Shown: positions 7,846-20,087, counted from the stretch's first letter. The stretch is DNA of 32,181 bases from an uncultured Ectothiorhodospiraceae bacterium (GCA_913055575.1 CAJXLI010000012.1:1-32181); one strand, 5' to 3'. Notes: generated by a model not told the origin, from the sequence alone. A program made the numbers and translations.

Positions 7846-8169
7846 ATGGCGCTTTGGAAGTTGATCGTATGGGTTGCGCTGCTGATCGCGAGCCTTGCCG
7901 CCGGCGTGTGGTTTGTCTGGGCGCAAGAGCTTGCACCGCAGCTGCAAGGCGCCGGCGGGCAGGCTCTCGCTGAGCAGGGGCGGGCCGCCCTGGACGGCGG
8001 GATGGTCGGCCAGATGCTGGTCACCGGAGCCGCGTTCTTCCTGCTCTCCGCCCTGGCCGGGGCGTTGGTCGGAGTGCCCTTCGCCATCGTCGGCTACTAC
8101 GCCGCCGCGGTGCCGATCGCCGGCTGGGGCGCCCTGGTGGTGTTCACCTATCTGGCGATGACGGGGTGA
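7846..8169 (+). CDS. Small three-helix membrane protein, function unknown
   Basis: A 107-residue protein starting MALWKLIVWVALLIASLAAG. Three hydrophobic stretches are seen: about 4-26, 53-78 and 80-104, separated by a short amphipathic part (ELAPQLQGAGGQALAEQGRA). GAGGAGA at 7831-7837 supports the ATG at 7846; a longer in-frame start at 7630 would add an Arg-rich segment unlike a real N-terminus and lacks a ribosome site. No catalytic or metal-binding motif is visible. It lies between the YqaJ-type nuclease and the c-di-GMP block and is convergent with the latter. Not assigned to a family. Confidence 0.6.
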   Translation: MALWKLIVWVALLIASLAAGVWFVWAQELAPQLQGAGGQALAEQGRAALDGGMVGQMLVTGAAFFLLSALAGALVGVPFAIVGYYAAAVPIAGWGALVVFTYLAMTG

Positions 8170-8203
8170 TGAGGTAGTCTGCCCCGGCAGGAAGGCGGCC
8201 GTA

Positions 8204-8233
8204 CCCCCGCTATAGGCCTGCCTAGCGCGGGGG
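8204..8233. terminator. Hairpin between convergent genes
   Basis: CCCCCGC (8204-8210) pairs with GCGGGGG (8227-8233), and an inner TAGGC/GCCTA stem (8213-8217 and 8220-8224) closes the loop. It lies downstream of the membrane protein stop (8169) and overlaps the TAG stop of the minus-strand GGDEF-EAL gene (8222-8224), so it could serve both directions. There is no U-tract. Confidence 0.45.
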
Positions 8234-10324
8234 CGTGGGCGTGCAGGGTGCGGCGCAAGCCGCTCCGGGCGGGAGCTGGTCCCCCGGCTGGGGTCGGCCT
8301 AGCAGGAACCCTTGCCCGAGCCTGCACCCCTGGGCGAGGAGGAAGTCCGCCTGCGCCTGCCTCTCGATCCCCTCGGCGATCACCTCCAGACCGAACGTCC
8401 GGCTCATGGCGATGATGGCCTGGGTGATGGTCGCGTCCTCGTAGTGGGCCTGCGGGTCGTCGCCGAGGCCCTGGATGAAGGTCCGGTCGATCTTGAGGGC
8501 GTGCAGCGGTAGCCGCTTGAGGTGGTTCAGCGACGAGTAGGCCGTGCCGAAATCGTCGATGGAGACGCGCAGCCCGGCGTCGCTCAGCCGCCGCAGGATG
8601 TCCACGGTCTGCGCCACGGAGTGCATGGCCGCGCTCTCGGTGATCTCGATCTCGAGCATGTGGGGCTCTACGTCGTATGCCCGCAGGGTCTCCATGATGC
8701 GGTCGTAGAGCTCGGGATGCTGGAACTCATTGGCCGACAGGTTGATGGCGATGGGCAGGGGGGTATCCCCCTGCCGGCGCCAGGCCTGGATCTGTCGGCA
8801 GGCCAGGCGCAGGACCAGGCGCCCGATCTCGTGGATGAGCCCGCTCTGCTCGGCTACGGGGATGAACTGGTCCGGCGGGAGCCACCCCCAGCTCGGGTGC
8901 TGCCAGCGTATGAGGGCCTCCAGGCTCTCCACGGCGCCGGTGCCCAGGTCGACGCGGGGCTGGAAGTGGAGGAAGAGGCTCTCCTCGCTCAACGCCTTTT
9001 GCAGGGCGTCCTCGAGCTCCAGCTGGCCCTGCAGCTGATCGTCCAGCTGGCGTGTATAGAAGTGGTAGCAGCGCTTCCCCCGCTCCTTGGAGCGGTACAT
9101 GGCGAGGTCGGCGCAGCGGATGAGATCCGCCGCATCCTGGCTGTCGTCGGGGGCTACCGCGACGCCGATGCTGCACGCGGGGACGATGCGGCTCTCCGCC
9201 AGCTGGACCGGCTCCGCACAGACGCGCTGTAGGCGCTCGAGGACAGGTACCGTGGTCCAGGTGTCGTCCAGGTCCTTGAGCATCAGGAGGAACTCGTCGC
9301 CGCCGAAGCGGGCGAGGGTATCGCTGTTGCGCAGCTGCCCCTCCAGGCGGCGGGCGAGCTGGATGAGGAGGGCATCCCCCTGCTCGTGGCCCAGGGAGTC
9401 GTTGATGTCCTTGAATCCATCGAGATCGAGGAATATGACAGCGACCGTCCTGCCGGACCGCTCGGACTCGGCGACGGCCTGCTGGATGCGGTTGAAGATG
9501 AGCGCCCGGTTCGGGAGCCCGGTGAGGGGGTCGTGGAAGGCCAGGAACTCGAGGCGCTCGTGGAGCGCCTTCTGCTCGGAGATGTCCTCGGCCATCTTGA
9601 TGTAGTGCGTCACCTCCCCGTGGCTGTTGCTGATGGGCGAGATACGGGCCTTCTCCCAGTAGGGGTCACCGTTGCGCTTGCGGTTCTTGAACTGCCCCTC
9701 CCAGATCCGGCCCGCAGCCAGCTCCTGCCCGATCTCCGAGTAGAGGTCGATGTTGTGCGCGTCGTAGCGCATGATGCCGGGAGACTGGCCCACCAGCTCC
9801 TCTTGGGTGTAGCCGGTCACCGCCTGGAAGCGCTGGTTGACGTACTCGATGCGCAAATCGGTATCGGTGATCACGACCAGGGAGGGGCTCTGCTCCACGG
9901 CGTAGCCGAGCCGTGCGATCTGCTCCTGGGCGCGCTCGCGCTCGGTCAGGTCCACGTCCATGCACAGCATCCGCGGCTGCTGCCCGCCATAGGGGATGGC
10001 AGTGTGCGCCGAGTAGACCGTGACTCGCTGGCCGTCCTTGCGCTGGAGGTGCAGGACCCTCGGCTCCGGGATCTCCGCGCGGGCCATTTGGTCGCGGACC
10101 GCATCCTGCATCTCGGGCGGGATGATGAGATCGAGCAGGTTGCTCGCCAGGGCCTCGTCGCGGGTGTAGCCGTACAGCTGCTCGCTCGCCTGGTCCCAGA
10201 AGAAGACGGAGCCGTCCATGTAGTAGCCCTGGATAGCGACGCCGGGCACCGACTCGAGCAGCTCGAAGATCAGGTGCTCGTTGACGCCGTTTTCGCTGGG
10301 TGCGCTGCCTGGTCCACGATCCAT
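8222..10324 (-). CDS. PAS-PAS-GGDEF-EAL c-di-GMP protein
   Basis: A 700-residue soluble signalling protein that can potentially make and break c-di-GMP. PAS domains lie at about 17-130 and 140-252 (RIEYVNQRFQAVTGYTQEEL is typical). The GGDEF domain (about 255-420) has an intact active-site motif RFGGDEF (GGDEF at 341-345) and an inhibitory RxxD site (RNSD, five residues before it). The EAL domain (about 435-680) keeps EAL at 469-471, N528 in INLS, ITES near 561, DDFGTAYSSL at 590, K611 and the EGIE segment at 651, so phosphodiesterase activity is plausible. The start is ATG at 10324 with GAGGG 4 nt upstream; the open frame extends further up but overlaps the preceding gene with non-homologous sequence. 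It is the third gene of a likely operon, 32 bp after the REC-GGDEF gene. Confidence 0.93.
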   Translation of the reverse strand: MDRGPGSAPSENGVNEHLIFELLESVPGVAIQGYYMDGSVFFWDQASEQLYGYTRDEALASNLLDLIIPPEMQDAVRDQMARAEIPEPRVLHLQRKDGQRVTVYSAHTAIPYGGQQPRMLCMDVDLTERERAQEQIARLGYAVEQSPSLVVITDTDLRIEYVNQRFQAVTGYTQEELVGQSPGIMRYDAHNIDLYSEIGQELAAGRIWEGQFKNRKRNGDPYWEKARISPISNSHGEVTHYIKMAEDISEQKALHERLEFLAFHDPLTGLPNRALIFNRIQQAVAESERSGRTVAVIFLDLDGFKDINDSLGHEQGDALLIQLARRLEGQLRNSDTLARFGGDEFLLMLKDLDDTWTTVPVLERLQRVCAEPVQLAESRIVPACSIGVAVAPDDSQDAADLIRCADLAMYRSKERGKRCYHFYTRQLDDQLQGQLELEDALQKALSEESLFLHFQPRVDLGTGAVESLEALIRWQHPSWGWLPPDQFIPVAEQSGLIHEIGRLVLRLACRQIQAWRRQGDTPLPIAINLSANEFQHPELYDRIMETLRAYDVEPHMLEIEITESAAMHSVAQTVDILRRLSDAGLRVSIDDFGTAYSSLNHLKRLPLHALKIDRTFIQGLGDDPQAHYEDATITQAIIAMSRTFGLEVIAEGIERQAQADFLLAQGCRLGQGFLLGRPQPGDQLPPGAACAAPCTPTPPR

Positions 10325-10356
10325 ATCGCCCTCTATCGATTTGCCAGCGAAACGGC

Positions 10357-11285
10357 TCAGATCGGATCCGCCTCGACCACGCGGTTGCGGCCACCCTCCT
10401 TGGCCGCGTACAGCGCCGCATCTGCTGCGTCGCGGAGCGAGCCGGGGTCGGCCGCCCTGTCGCTCGCCGGTGCGCGCGTCGCCACGCCGACGCTCAGGGT
10501 AACTGTCGCGGAGGTCAAGGAGCGGGCGTGGCTCAGGCCGAGCTCGGCGGTAGTTGCCCGGAAGCGTTCCGCCACCGCCCGGGCGCCCGGCGCGTCGGTG
10601 CCGGGCAGGAGGGCGATGAACTCCTCGCCGCCGTAGCGGGCTACGCGATCGGCCTTGCGGGTTGGCACGGCGGCGATCGCGCGTGCCACCCGTCGCAGGC
10701 AGCCGTCGCCCGCGCCGTGGCCGTAGTCGTCGTTGTAGGCCTTGAAGTGATCGATATCCATCATGACCAGCGACAGGGGCGTGCCGTCCCGCTGGGCGCG
10801 GTGCCACTCCTCGGTCAGTCGCTGGTCGAGGGCCCGCCGGTTGGGTAGCCCCGTGAGGCCGTCGCGCAGGGAGAGCCGCTCCAGGGCGTCGGTCTTGAGC
10901 TTGAGATCGATGTGGTTGCGTACCCGGGTCCGGGTGATCGTCGGGGTGAAGGGCTTGGTGATGTAGTCCACGGCACCGAGGTCCAGGCCACGCTCCTCAT
11001 CCTCGGTCGTGTTGCGGCCGGTGACGAAGATGACCGGGATGTCCTGGGTGCGCGGGTCCGCCTTCAGCTGGCGGCAGACCTCGTAGCCGTCGGGCTCGGG
11101 CATGACGATGTCGAGCAGGATGAGGTCCGGTGGGGTGTCGCCGGTAGCGATCTCGAGCGCCTTGGCGCCGCCGGTGGCTACCTGGATGTGGTAGTCGCCC
11201 CGGAGCAGGTGGGCGAGGGCCTGGATGTTCGTCGGCTCGTCGTCGACGAGCAGCACCGTGGCCTCGTGGGCGATGAGTTCGTCCC

Positions 11286-11289
<4 letters not shown>
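10357..11289 (-). CDS. REC-GGDEF response regulator, diguanylate cyclase
   Basis: A 310-residue PleD/WspR-like two-component output protein. Residues about 10-125 form a receiver domain: VLLVDDEPTN supplies the acidic pocket, the phospho-acceptor is D60 in LILLDIVMPEPDGYE, and the switch and lysine positions are FVTG and TKPF. Residues about 135-308 form a GGDEF domain with active-site ARYGGEEF (GGEEF at 220-224) and an RxxD inhibitory site (RKAD, 211-214), so it should make c-di-GMP from two GTP with product feedback. Its ATG overlaps the stop codon of the hybrid kinase gene (ATGA, 11286-11289), implying translational coupling. The upstream kinase has a C-terminal HPt domain, a natural phosphate donor for this receiver; the pairing is inference from gene order. 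Confidence 0.95.
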
Positions 11290-15065
<3,776 letters not shown>

Positions 15066-15210
15066 GGATAGGGGTCTCTCTCGGTCGAGGGGCCTGTACG
15101 TGTAAACTACCTTGACAGGCGTTGCACGTCGATCACGGCTCTGCCGCTCCCCCCTCGTCCGTACCGGGAGACGGGCTGTAGGCTGACGGGGCCTTCAGGA
15201 GGCATCGGAT

Positions 15211-16098
15211 ATGCGGAGTTGGTACGTACTTGCCGGGCTCCTCGTGGTGGCGGCCCTGATAGGTGGCTGCCCCGGGGCGGATCCGCCCGCCGAGGCCGCC
15301 GACGGGCATGGTGGGCCGGAGCCGGTGCGGATCGCCTACGTGCCGTGGGATTCCGAGATCGCGAGCACCCATCTGGCCGCGGCGGTGATCGAGGAGCGGC
15401 TCGGCGTGCCCGTGGAGCTGGTCACTGTGCCGCTGCCGGCGCTTTGGGAGGCCGTGGCCTCCGGCGATATAGATGCCACCCTGGCCGCCTGGCTACCCAG
15501 CCTGCAACAGGAGCAGAAAGCGGCCTACGGCGACGAGCTGGAGATCCTCGGCCCCCACCTCGTAGGGACGCGCATCGGCCTGGCGGTGCCCGAGTACGTC
15601 CCCGTCGACCGCATCGGTGAGCTCGCCGAGCACAGCGAGGCCTTCGACGGCAAGATCATCGGCATCGACCCGGGCGCCGGGATCATGGAGCAGACCCGAG
15701 CGGTCATGGCGCTCTACGGCCTGGAGGCGGACTTCCAGCTCGTCTCCGGCAGCGACTCCACCATGACCACCGTGCTCGGCCGGGCTATCGAGGAGCGGCG
15801 CTGGGTCGTCGTCACCGCCTGGACCCCCCACTGGATGTTCGCCCAGTGGGACCTGAAGTACCTGGCGGATCCCCGCGACGGCTTCGGGGAGACGGAGCGG
15901 ATCCACACCCTGGTCCGGGAGGGACTGGCAGCGGACCGGCCTCGCGTCTACGCCTTCCTCGAGCGCTTCTCCTGGGAGGTGGCGGACATGGAGGCGCTGA
16001 TGCTGCGCACCCAGCAGCCGGATACCTCGCCCAGCGAGGCAGCGCGGGCCTGGATGGGGCAGCATGAGGAGCAGGTGGCCCGATGGCTGGAGGGATGA
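15211..16098 (+). CDS. Glycine betaine/choline-type substrate-binding lipoprotein (OpuAC/ProX-like)
   Basis: A 295-residue periplasmic binding protein. Residues 1-20 are a lipoprotein signal (LLVVAALIGGC, lipidated C20). The mature part matches the OpuAC family: IAYVPWDSEIASTHLAA, GDIDATLAAWLPS, IIGIDPGAGIMEQTR and VVVTAWTPHWMF. W46, W94 and W204 are good candidates for the aromatic cage that holds the trimethylammonium group. In a normal uptake system, permease and ATPase genes lie beside it; here there are none. Instead a membrane diguanylate cyclase starts 7 bp after the stop. It may be an orphan component of a transporter elsewhere or a ligand sensor for the cyclase. It diverges from the hybrid kinase across a 145-bp gap. 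AGGAGG lies upstream of the ATG. Confidence 0.9.
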   Translation: MRSWYVLAGLLVVAALIGGCPGADPPAEAADGHGGPEPVRIAYVPWDSEIASTHLAAAVIEERLGVPVELVTVPLPALWEAVASGDIDATLAAWLPSLQQEQKAAYGDELEILGPHLVGTRIGLAVPEYVPVDRIGELAEHSEAFDGKIIGIDPGAGIMEQTRAVMALYGLEADFQLVSGSDSTMTTVLGRAIEERRWVVVTAWTPHWMFAQWDLKYLADPRDGFGETERIHTLVREGLAADRPRVYAFLERFSWEVADMEALMLRTQQPDTSPSEAARAWMGQHEEQVARWLEG

Positions 16099-16105
16099 GC
16101 CGGCT

Positions 16106-17278
16106 GTGATCGTAGGGCGCGAGCTGAAGGTCTCCGAGTCCCGGACCCGCTGGCTCCTGATCTCCTTCCTGATCAGCGCCCTCCTGCTCCTGCTCCTGGT
16201 CGGCAGCCTGCTCCATACCCAGCGCACACTGGCGCGTTTCGAGGCGACCCATATCGAGCTGGAGCACGCCGCCGGTGAGCTGCTCGTCCATATCCAGGGA
16301 CTCCAGAGCTCAGCGAGGCTCGCCGCCTCGACCGGCGACCTGAATTGGCGGCAGCGGCACAAGAGCCACCGGCGAGCGGCCCACCGGATCCTGGAGCGAG
16401 TCGGCGAGCTGGCCTCGACGGTGGCGCTGGGGGGGACGCTCGATACCCTCCGCGAGCGCCTGGACGAGGCCGAGGGCCTCTACCGGGAGGTCTTCAGCGC
16501 CATCGTCCGGGGGGAGGTCGAGGAGGCCGAGGCGATCCTCAAGGGTTGGCCGTACGTGCGCAACCGCAGGGCGCTGCGTAACAGCAGCGAGGCGCTCAGC
16601 CGCCTGCTCCGCGAGGACGTCCGCAGCCGGATCGCTGTGGAGCAGCAGCTGGTTCGCTCCACGATGGCGGCCGCCGCCGCCCTCTCCGTGGTGATGCTGT
16701 TCTGCTGGTATATGTCCCTGCGCCGGTGGAGCGTGCACCTGCGTCAGCGCCAGGAGAAGGAGGCGGAGGTCCGCTACCTCAGCTACCACGACGGGCTCAC
16801 CGGCCTGAAGAACCGGCGCGGGTTCCTCGAGGCCGCCGAGGAGGCGGTCTCCCGCTCGGTCCGCTACGGGCGGCCGTTGTCGGCGCTCCTCCTCGATGTG
16901 GACTACTTCAAGCAGGTCAACGATACCTACGGCCACGTGGCCGGGGATCGGGTCCTCGCCCGCCTGGCCGAGCTCCTGGGCGGGGAGTTGCGCGATTGCG
17001 ACGTCCTGGGGCGATTCGGCGGCGAGGAGTTCGGCGTCCTGCTCCCGGAGACCGATCGGCAGGGGGCCCTGCAGCTGGCGGAGCGGATCCGTGACCGGGT
17101 GGCGGAGATGGCCGTTGATGACGGTGGCTACCGGATCCGGATCACCGTCAGCCTCGGGGTCGCCGAGATGGATGCCGGGATAGCGGAGGTGGACGGTCTC
17201 CTGCGGGCGGCGGACGATGCCCTGTACAAGGCCAAGGACGTCGGACGGGATCGGGTTGTAGCCAACCAGGGGGCCTGA
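16106..17278 (+). CDS. Membrane diguanylate cyclase with a periplasmic helical sensor region
   Basis: A 390-residue protein if the GTG at 16106 is used; GGAGGG (16089-16094) lies 11 nt upstream. An in-frame ATG at 16064, inside the preceding gene, would add 14 residues. Two membrane helices (about 16-36, LLISFLISALLLLLLVGSLL, and 186-205) enclose about 150 periplasmic residues predicted to be mostly helical, similar in layout to four-helix-bundle sensors. The GGDEF domain (about 218-388) has RFGGEEF (GGEEF 305-309) and an exact RxxD inhibitory site (RDCD, 296-299), so it should be an active, feedback-controlled cyclase. It is very likely co-transcribed with the betaine-type lipoprotein, which could contact its periplasmic domain (inference). 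Confidence 0.93.
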   Translation: MIVGRELKVSESRTRWLLISFLISALLLLLLVGSLLHTQRTLARFEATHIELEHAAGELLVHIQGLQSSARLAASTGDLNWRQRHKSHRRAAHRILERVGELASTVALGGTLDTLRERLDEAEGLYREVFSAIVRGEVEEAEAILKGWPYVRNRRALRNSSEALSRLLREDVRSRIAVEQQLVRSTMAAAAALSVVMLFCWYMSLRRWSVHLRQRQEKEAEVRYLSYHDGLTGLKNRRGFLEAAEEAVSRSVRYGRPLSALLLDVDYFKQVNDTYGHVAGDRVLARLAELLGGELRDCDVLGRFGGEEFGVLLPETDRQGALQLAERIRDRVAEMAVDDGGYRIRITVSLGVAEMDAGIAEVDGLLRAADDALYKAKDVGRDRVVANQGA

Positions 17279-17291
17279 GGGGGGACGTTGC

Positions 17292-17343
17292 CACGGCCAG
17301 CCGGGCCGTGCATGCAGGAGCCTGCGCCCACGCCTGGGGGCGC
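17292..17343. terminator. Cluster of overlapping hairpins between convergent genes
   Basis: Three inverted repeats follow the cyclase stop (17278): CACGGCC/GGCCGTG (17292-17298 and 17304-17310), GCAGG/CCTGC (17314-17318 and 17321-17325) and GCGCCC/GGGCGC (17324-17329 and 17338-17343). The second and third overlap slightly. There are no U-tracts. Their place between convergent genes suggests a bidirectional transcription end. Confidence 0.4.
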
Positions 17344-17363
17344 GAGGATAGGCACGGGCGGGG

Positions 17364-18287
17364 CTACGTCTCACGTACCAGGCGCGCGCACCGGCTGAAG
17401 GCGGGGATGCTCAGCGAGTCCCGCCGGCTGGCGAGCCAGTACGCGTGCAGCTGCGCGGCGGTCCGCTCCTCCGCTACGCGCCAGCCCGCCTCGGTGGCGT
17501 AGCGGGCCAGGGTGTCCGGCTCTAGCAGCCCGATCAGTGGATCCTGCTGGGAGGCCAGGGTCAGGCCCACGCCCTGCAGGAGGACCTGCGAGTGCCACGG
17601 TAGCCGCTCCGTGGGCAGCCAGTAGTCGAGCACGAGCTCGCTGCCCGGGGCCGCGACGCGCCCGAGCGCGGCCAGGGAGGCTTGGATCGCCGGCGGGGAG
17701 AGGTAGTAGGTGCAGCCGAGCCAGGTCGCGAAAAGCGGCGAGCCGCAGGATACACCGGCCGCGCTCAGGCGCTCGTCGAGGCGCTCGCTCTGGAAGTCGA
17801 CGGGTACGAACCGGGTACCCTCGGTGACAGCCGGCGGTAGGTGATCGCGCTTCCAGGCCTGCATCGAGGGTCGGTCCACCTCCGTGAGCGTGGCGGCGCG
17901 GAGGAGATCGGGCCGGCGCAGGCCGGTAGTGTCCAGGCCGGCGCCGAGGATGAGCAGTTGCCGGCACCCGTCGGCCACGGCGCGATCCAGGGCATCCTCG
18001 GCGAAGCGGGCGCGGACCACCGCTTGACCGCGCAGGGCCGCGAGCTCCGGCTGCATGCCCTCCAGCGCCCGCAGGCCCCAGGCGCTGCCGGGCAGCAGGT
18101 CCAGCAGGCCGCGCGTACCGGGACCCAGCAGCGCGCGGACGGCGCGGTCGTCGAAGATGGCCGGCGCGTCGTCGGCGATCGTATGCCAGACGCGCAGGGC
18201 GGCAGCCCCCTCCGCGGTCCGGCACGGCGGGGGCGCCTGCGCCGGGGCGATGGCGCCCTGCGGTGGCTCCTCGGCCCGGTGCTGCAT
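17364..18287 (-). CDS. SAM-dependent methyltransferase, leucine carboxyl methyltransferase-like family
   Basis: A 307-residue protein from the ATG at 18287; a GTG at 18335 is in frame but has no ribosome site. It resembles the LCM/TIGR00027 group: the N-terminal signature RTAEGAAALRVWHTIADDAP, a region with DRAVRALLGPGTR, the SAM-binding motif I LLILGAGLDTTGLR, a following acidic TEVDRPSMQAWKR, and GSPLFATWLGCTYYLSP. These enzymes methylate small molecules or carboxylates; the substrate cannot be told from sequence. The C-terminal half includes ELVLDYWLPTE, the post-motif II region. The epimerase gene ends 57 bp upstream on the same strand, so they could share a transcript. The functional link is unknown. 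Confidence 0.82.
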   Translation of the reverse strand: MQHRAEEPPQGAIAPAQAPPPCRTAEGAAALRVWHTIADDAPAIFDDRAVRALLGPGTRGLLDLLPGSAWGLRALEGMQPELAALRGQAVVRARFAEDALDRAVADGCRQLLILGAGLDTTGLRRPDLLRAATLTEVDRPSMQAWKRDHLPPAVTEGTRFVPVDFQSERLDERLSAAGVSCGSPLFATWLGCTYYLSPPAIQASLAALGRVAAPGSELVLDYWLPTERLPWHSQVLLQGVGLTLASQQDPLIGLLEPDTLARYATEAGWRVAEERTAAQLHAYWLASRRDSLSIPAFSRCARLVRET

Positions 18288-18344
18288 CGGCTCGACCCCC
18301 GTCGCTCTCCCTTCGGGTAGCCTAGCAGCCACCACGGGCAGGGG

Positions 18345-19244
18345 TTAGCGGCGTCCGAGGATGTCGCTCAGCGCCTCGTCGAGGGTCGGGTACGTGAAGG
18401 TGAGGCCGGCCTCCTGGAGACGCTGGGGGCGCATCTTGGCGCCGGTCAGCAGGACCCGGGCCATCTCGCCGAAGACCAGCCGCAGCACCGGCGCAGGCGC
18501 CGGGAGGATGGCCGGCCGGTTCAGGTGGCGGGCCAGCGTGCGGGTGAACTCGGCGTTGGTCACAGGCTCCGGGGCAGCGGCGTTGAATGGCCCGGCCAGG
18601 TCATCCCGCTCGAGGAGGAAGAGGATGACCCGCACCAGGTCGGTACGGTGGATCCAGGGCATGTATTGCCGGCCGCTGCCCAGCGGTCCACCGAGGCCGA
18701 GGCGGAACGGGGTGAGCAGCTTGGCCAGGGTCCCGCCGTCGCGGTCGAGGACCAGGCCGATGCGCGGCAGCGCCACCCGGACCCCGTAGGCCTCCGCCTC
18801 GCGGGCGGCCGCCTCCCAGCGGGCGCAGAGCTCGTGGACGAATTCCTGGTGGGGTGGGGTGTCCTCGGTGACCTCGCGATCGCCCTGGTCCCCGTAGTAG
18901 CCCATGGCCGATGCGGAGACGAGCACCCGGGGCGGCTGCTCGAGCTGGCGGCACAGCTCCACGACCGCGTGCGTCGTGCTCAGCCGGGAGTCGAGTAGGC
19001 GCTGCTTCTTGGCGGCTGTCCAGCGCCCCTCGGCGATGGAGTCGCCAGCGAGGTTCACGACAGCCTCCGGCTGGTGCTCCGCGAAGTCCTGCACCGCCGG
19101 ACGCACCTCGGTGCCAGGCGGCAGGACCCCCCGGGCCCGCTCCGGGGAGCGGGAGACAACCAGTGGCTCGTGGCCTTGCCCGTGGAGGTGGGCGCAGAGC
19201 TTCTGGCCCACGAAACCGCTACCCCCCGTGATCAAGATCCGCAT
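18345..19244 (-). CDS. TIGR01777 family NAD-dependent epimerase-like protein (YfcH type)
   Basis: A 299-residue extended short-chain-dehydrogenase-like protein. The N-terminal nucleotide-binding motif is ILITGGSGFVGQKL, followed by the family signatures VVNLAGDSIAEGRW and VLVSASAMGYYGD, where the Tyr of the active site lies. The usual YxxxK lysine is replaced by the family-typical FVHELCARWEAAA. A C-terminal DUF1731 segment (about 245-295, RPAILPAPAPVLRLVFGEMA, LLTGAKMRPQRLQEAG) is present. E. coli YfcH is of unknown substrate, and so is this. AAGGGAG about 6 nt upstream supports the ATG. It may be transcribed together with the downstream methyltransferase. Confidence 0.9.
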   Translation of the reverse strand: MRILITGGSGFVGQKLCAHLHGQGHEPLVVSRSPERARGVLPPGTEVRPAVQDFAEHQPEAVVNLAGDSIAEGRWTAAKKQRLLDSRLSTTHAVVELCRQLEQPPRVLVSASAMGYYGDQGDREVTEDTPPHQEFVHELCARWEAAAREAEAYGVRVALPRIGLVLDRDGGTLAKLLTPFRLGLGGPLGSGRQYMPWIHRTDLVRVILFLLERDDLAGPFNAAAPEPVTNAEFTRTLARHLNRPAILPAPAPVLRLVFGEMARVLLTGAKMRPQRLQEAGLTFTYPTLDEALSDILGRR

Positions 19245-19407
19245 GGCGATCTCCCTTGTGCCTGTGCCTGGGTATAGTATGGTTCAGCCTACCGCGGTGG
19301 GGTGTGCTGACAACCCTGCTGAGCCATCCGGTCCGGAGGTGGGCCGGTGCCGTGGGCGGTTGTGGCGAGAGACCGCCCGCGATTGGGGCCTGCGCCTTGC
19401 GCGCGGC

Positions 19408-19446
19408 ACGGCAATCTTTACGTTATGCCGTAACCGAAGATATCGT
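19408..19446 (+). promoter_or_regulatory. Possible petA promoter with operator-like dyad
   Basis: Within an unusually AT-rich stretch upstream of petA, ACGGCA-N12-TGCCGT (19408-19413 and 19426-19431) forms a perfect 6-bp inverted repeat, and TTACG/CGTAA (19418-19422 and 19429-19433) is nested in it. TTTACG (19417-19422) and TATCGT (19441-19446), 18 bp apart, loosely resemble sigma-70 boxes. A regulator bound at the dyad would cover the -35 box. The rest of the 237-bp gap shows nothing I can name. Confidence 0.3.
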
Positions 19447-19481
19447 TACACGAATAGATCAATGAGCAACAGGGGGTCTAC

Positions 19482-20087
19482 ATGACGGACGAGGCACCGG
19501 ATGAGCTGGATCATGGTCGGCGGCGGTTCCTGACCGGGGCGGCGACCGTGGTCGGAGGCGCTGGCGTGGTTTTCGCCGCGATCCCGTTCCTGGGCTTCCT
19601 GCGCCCGAGCGCGGAGGCGGAGTCCCGGGGGGCGCCTATCGAGGTGGATATCGGCAAGATGGAGCCCGGCCAGCGGCTGGAGTTCAAGTGGAAGGGTAGC
19701 CCCATCTGGGTGATCAACCGCACGGAAGAGCACCTGGAGGCACTGGATAAGGATGTCGGACGCCTGCGGGACCCGGATTCCGAGGTAGACCAGCAGCCGT
19801 CCTACTGCGACAACATGTACCGCTCGGTAGACCCCAACGTCTTCGTCGTCATACCGATCTGCACCCACCTGGGGTGCATCCCGACCTACTACCCGGAGAT
19901 CGGGCCCATGGACTTCGACCAGAACTGGCTCGGCGGCTTCTTCTGCCCGTGCCACGGCGCCCGCTACGACATCGCCGGCCGTGTCTATAAGGGGCAGCCC
20001 GCACCGCGGAACCTGGAGGTGCCGCCGCACCACAGCGACGGGGATACGCTGATCGTCGGCGAGCATCCGGACGACTACCAGGCCTGA
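19482..20087 (+). CDS. petA: Rieske iron-sulfur subunit of cytochrome bc1 complex
   Basis: A 201-residue ubiquinol-cytochrome c reductase Rieske subunit. The N-terminus has a Tat-type motif (GRRRFLTGA, about 12-20) and one membrane anchor (about 18-40). Box 1 is CTHLGC (C127, H129, C132) and box 2 is CPCHGARYD (C155, C157, H158), giving the two Cys and two His ligands of the [2Fe-2S] cluster and the supporting disulfide. The residue after CPCHG is Ala160, where high-potential Rieske proteins have Ser; Tyr162 is kept. Loss of that Ser is known to lower the midpoint potential. The usual partners petB and petC do not follow: two hairpins and a convergent channel gene come next. AGGGGG precedes the ATG by 5 nt. 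Confidence 0.96.
   Translation: MTDEAPDELDHGRRRFLTGAATVVGGAGVVFAAIPFLGFLRPSAEAESRGAPIEVDIGKMEPGQRLEFKWKGSPIWVINRTEEHLEALDKDVGRLRDPDSEVDQQPSYCDNMYRSVDPNVFVVIPICTHLGCIPTYYPEIGPMDFDQNWLGGFFCPCHGARYDIAGRVYKGQPAPRNLEVPPHHSDGDTLIVGEHPDDYQA

Noticed and set aside
10325-10807. N-terminal extension of the PAS-GGDEF-EAL frame into the upstream gene.
   Set aside because: It is the off-frame reading of the REC-GGDEF gene, Arg/Pro/Gly-rich and without PAS-like sequence.
15112-15122. TTGACAGGCGT occurs here and at 7608-7618, both in intergenic DNA with a consensus -35 box.
   Set aside because: An 11-bp match is common by chance at this scale and neither copy has a good -10 box at the right spacing.
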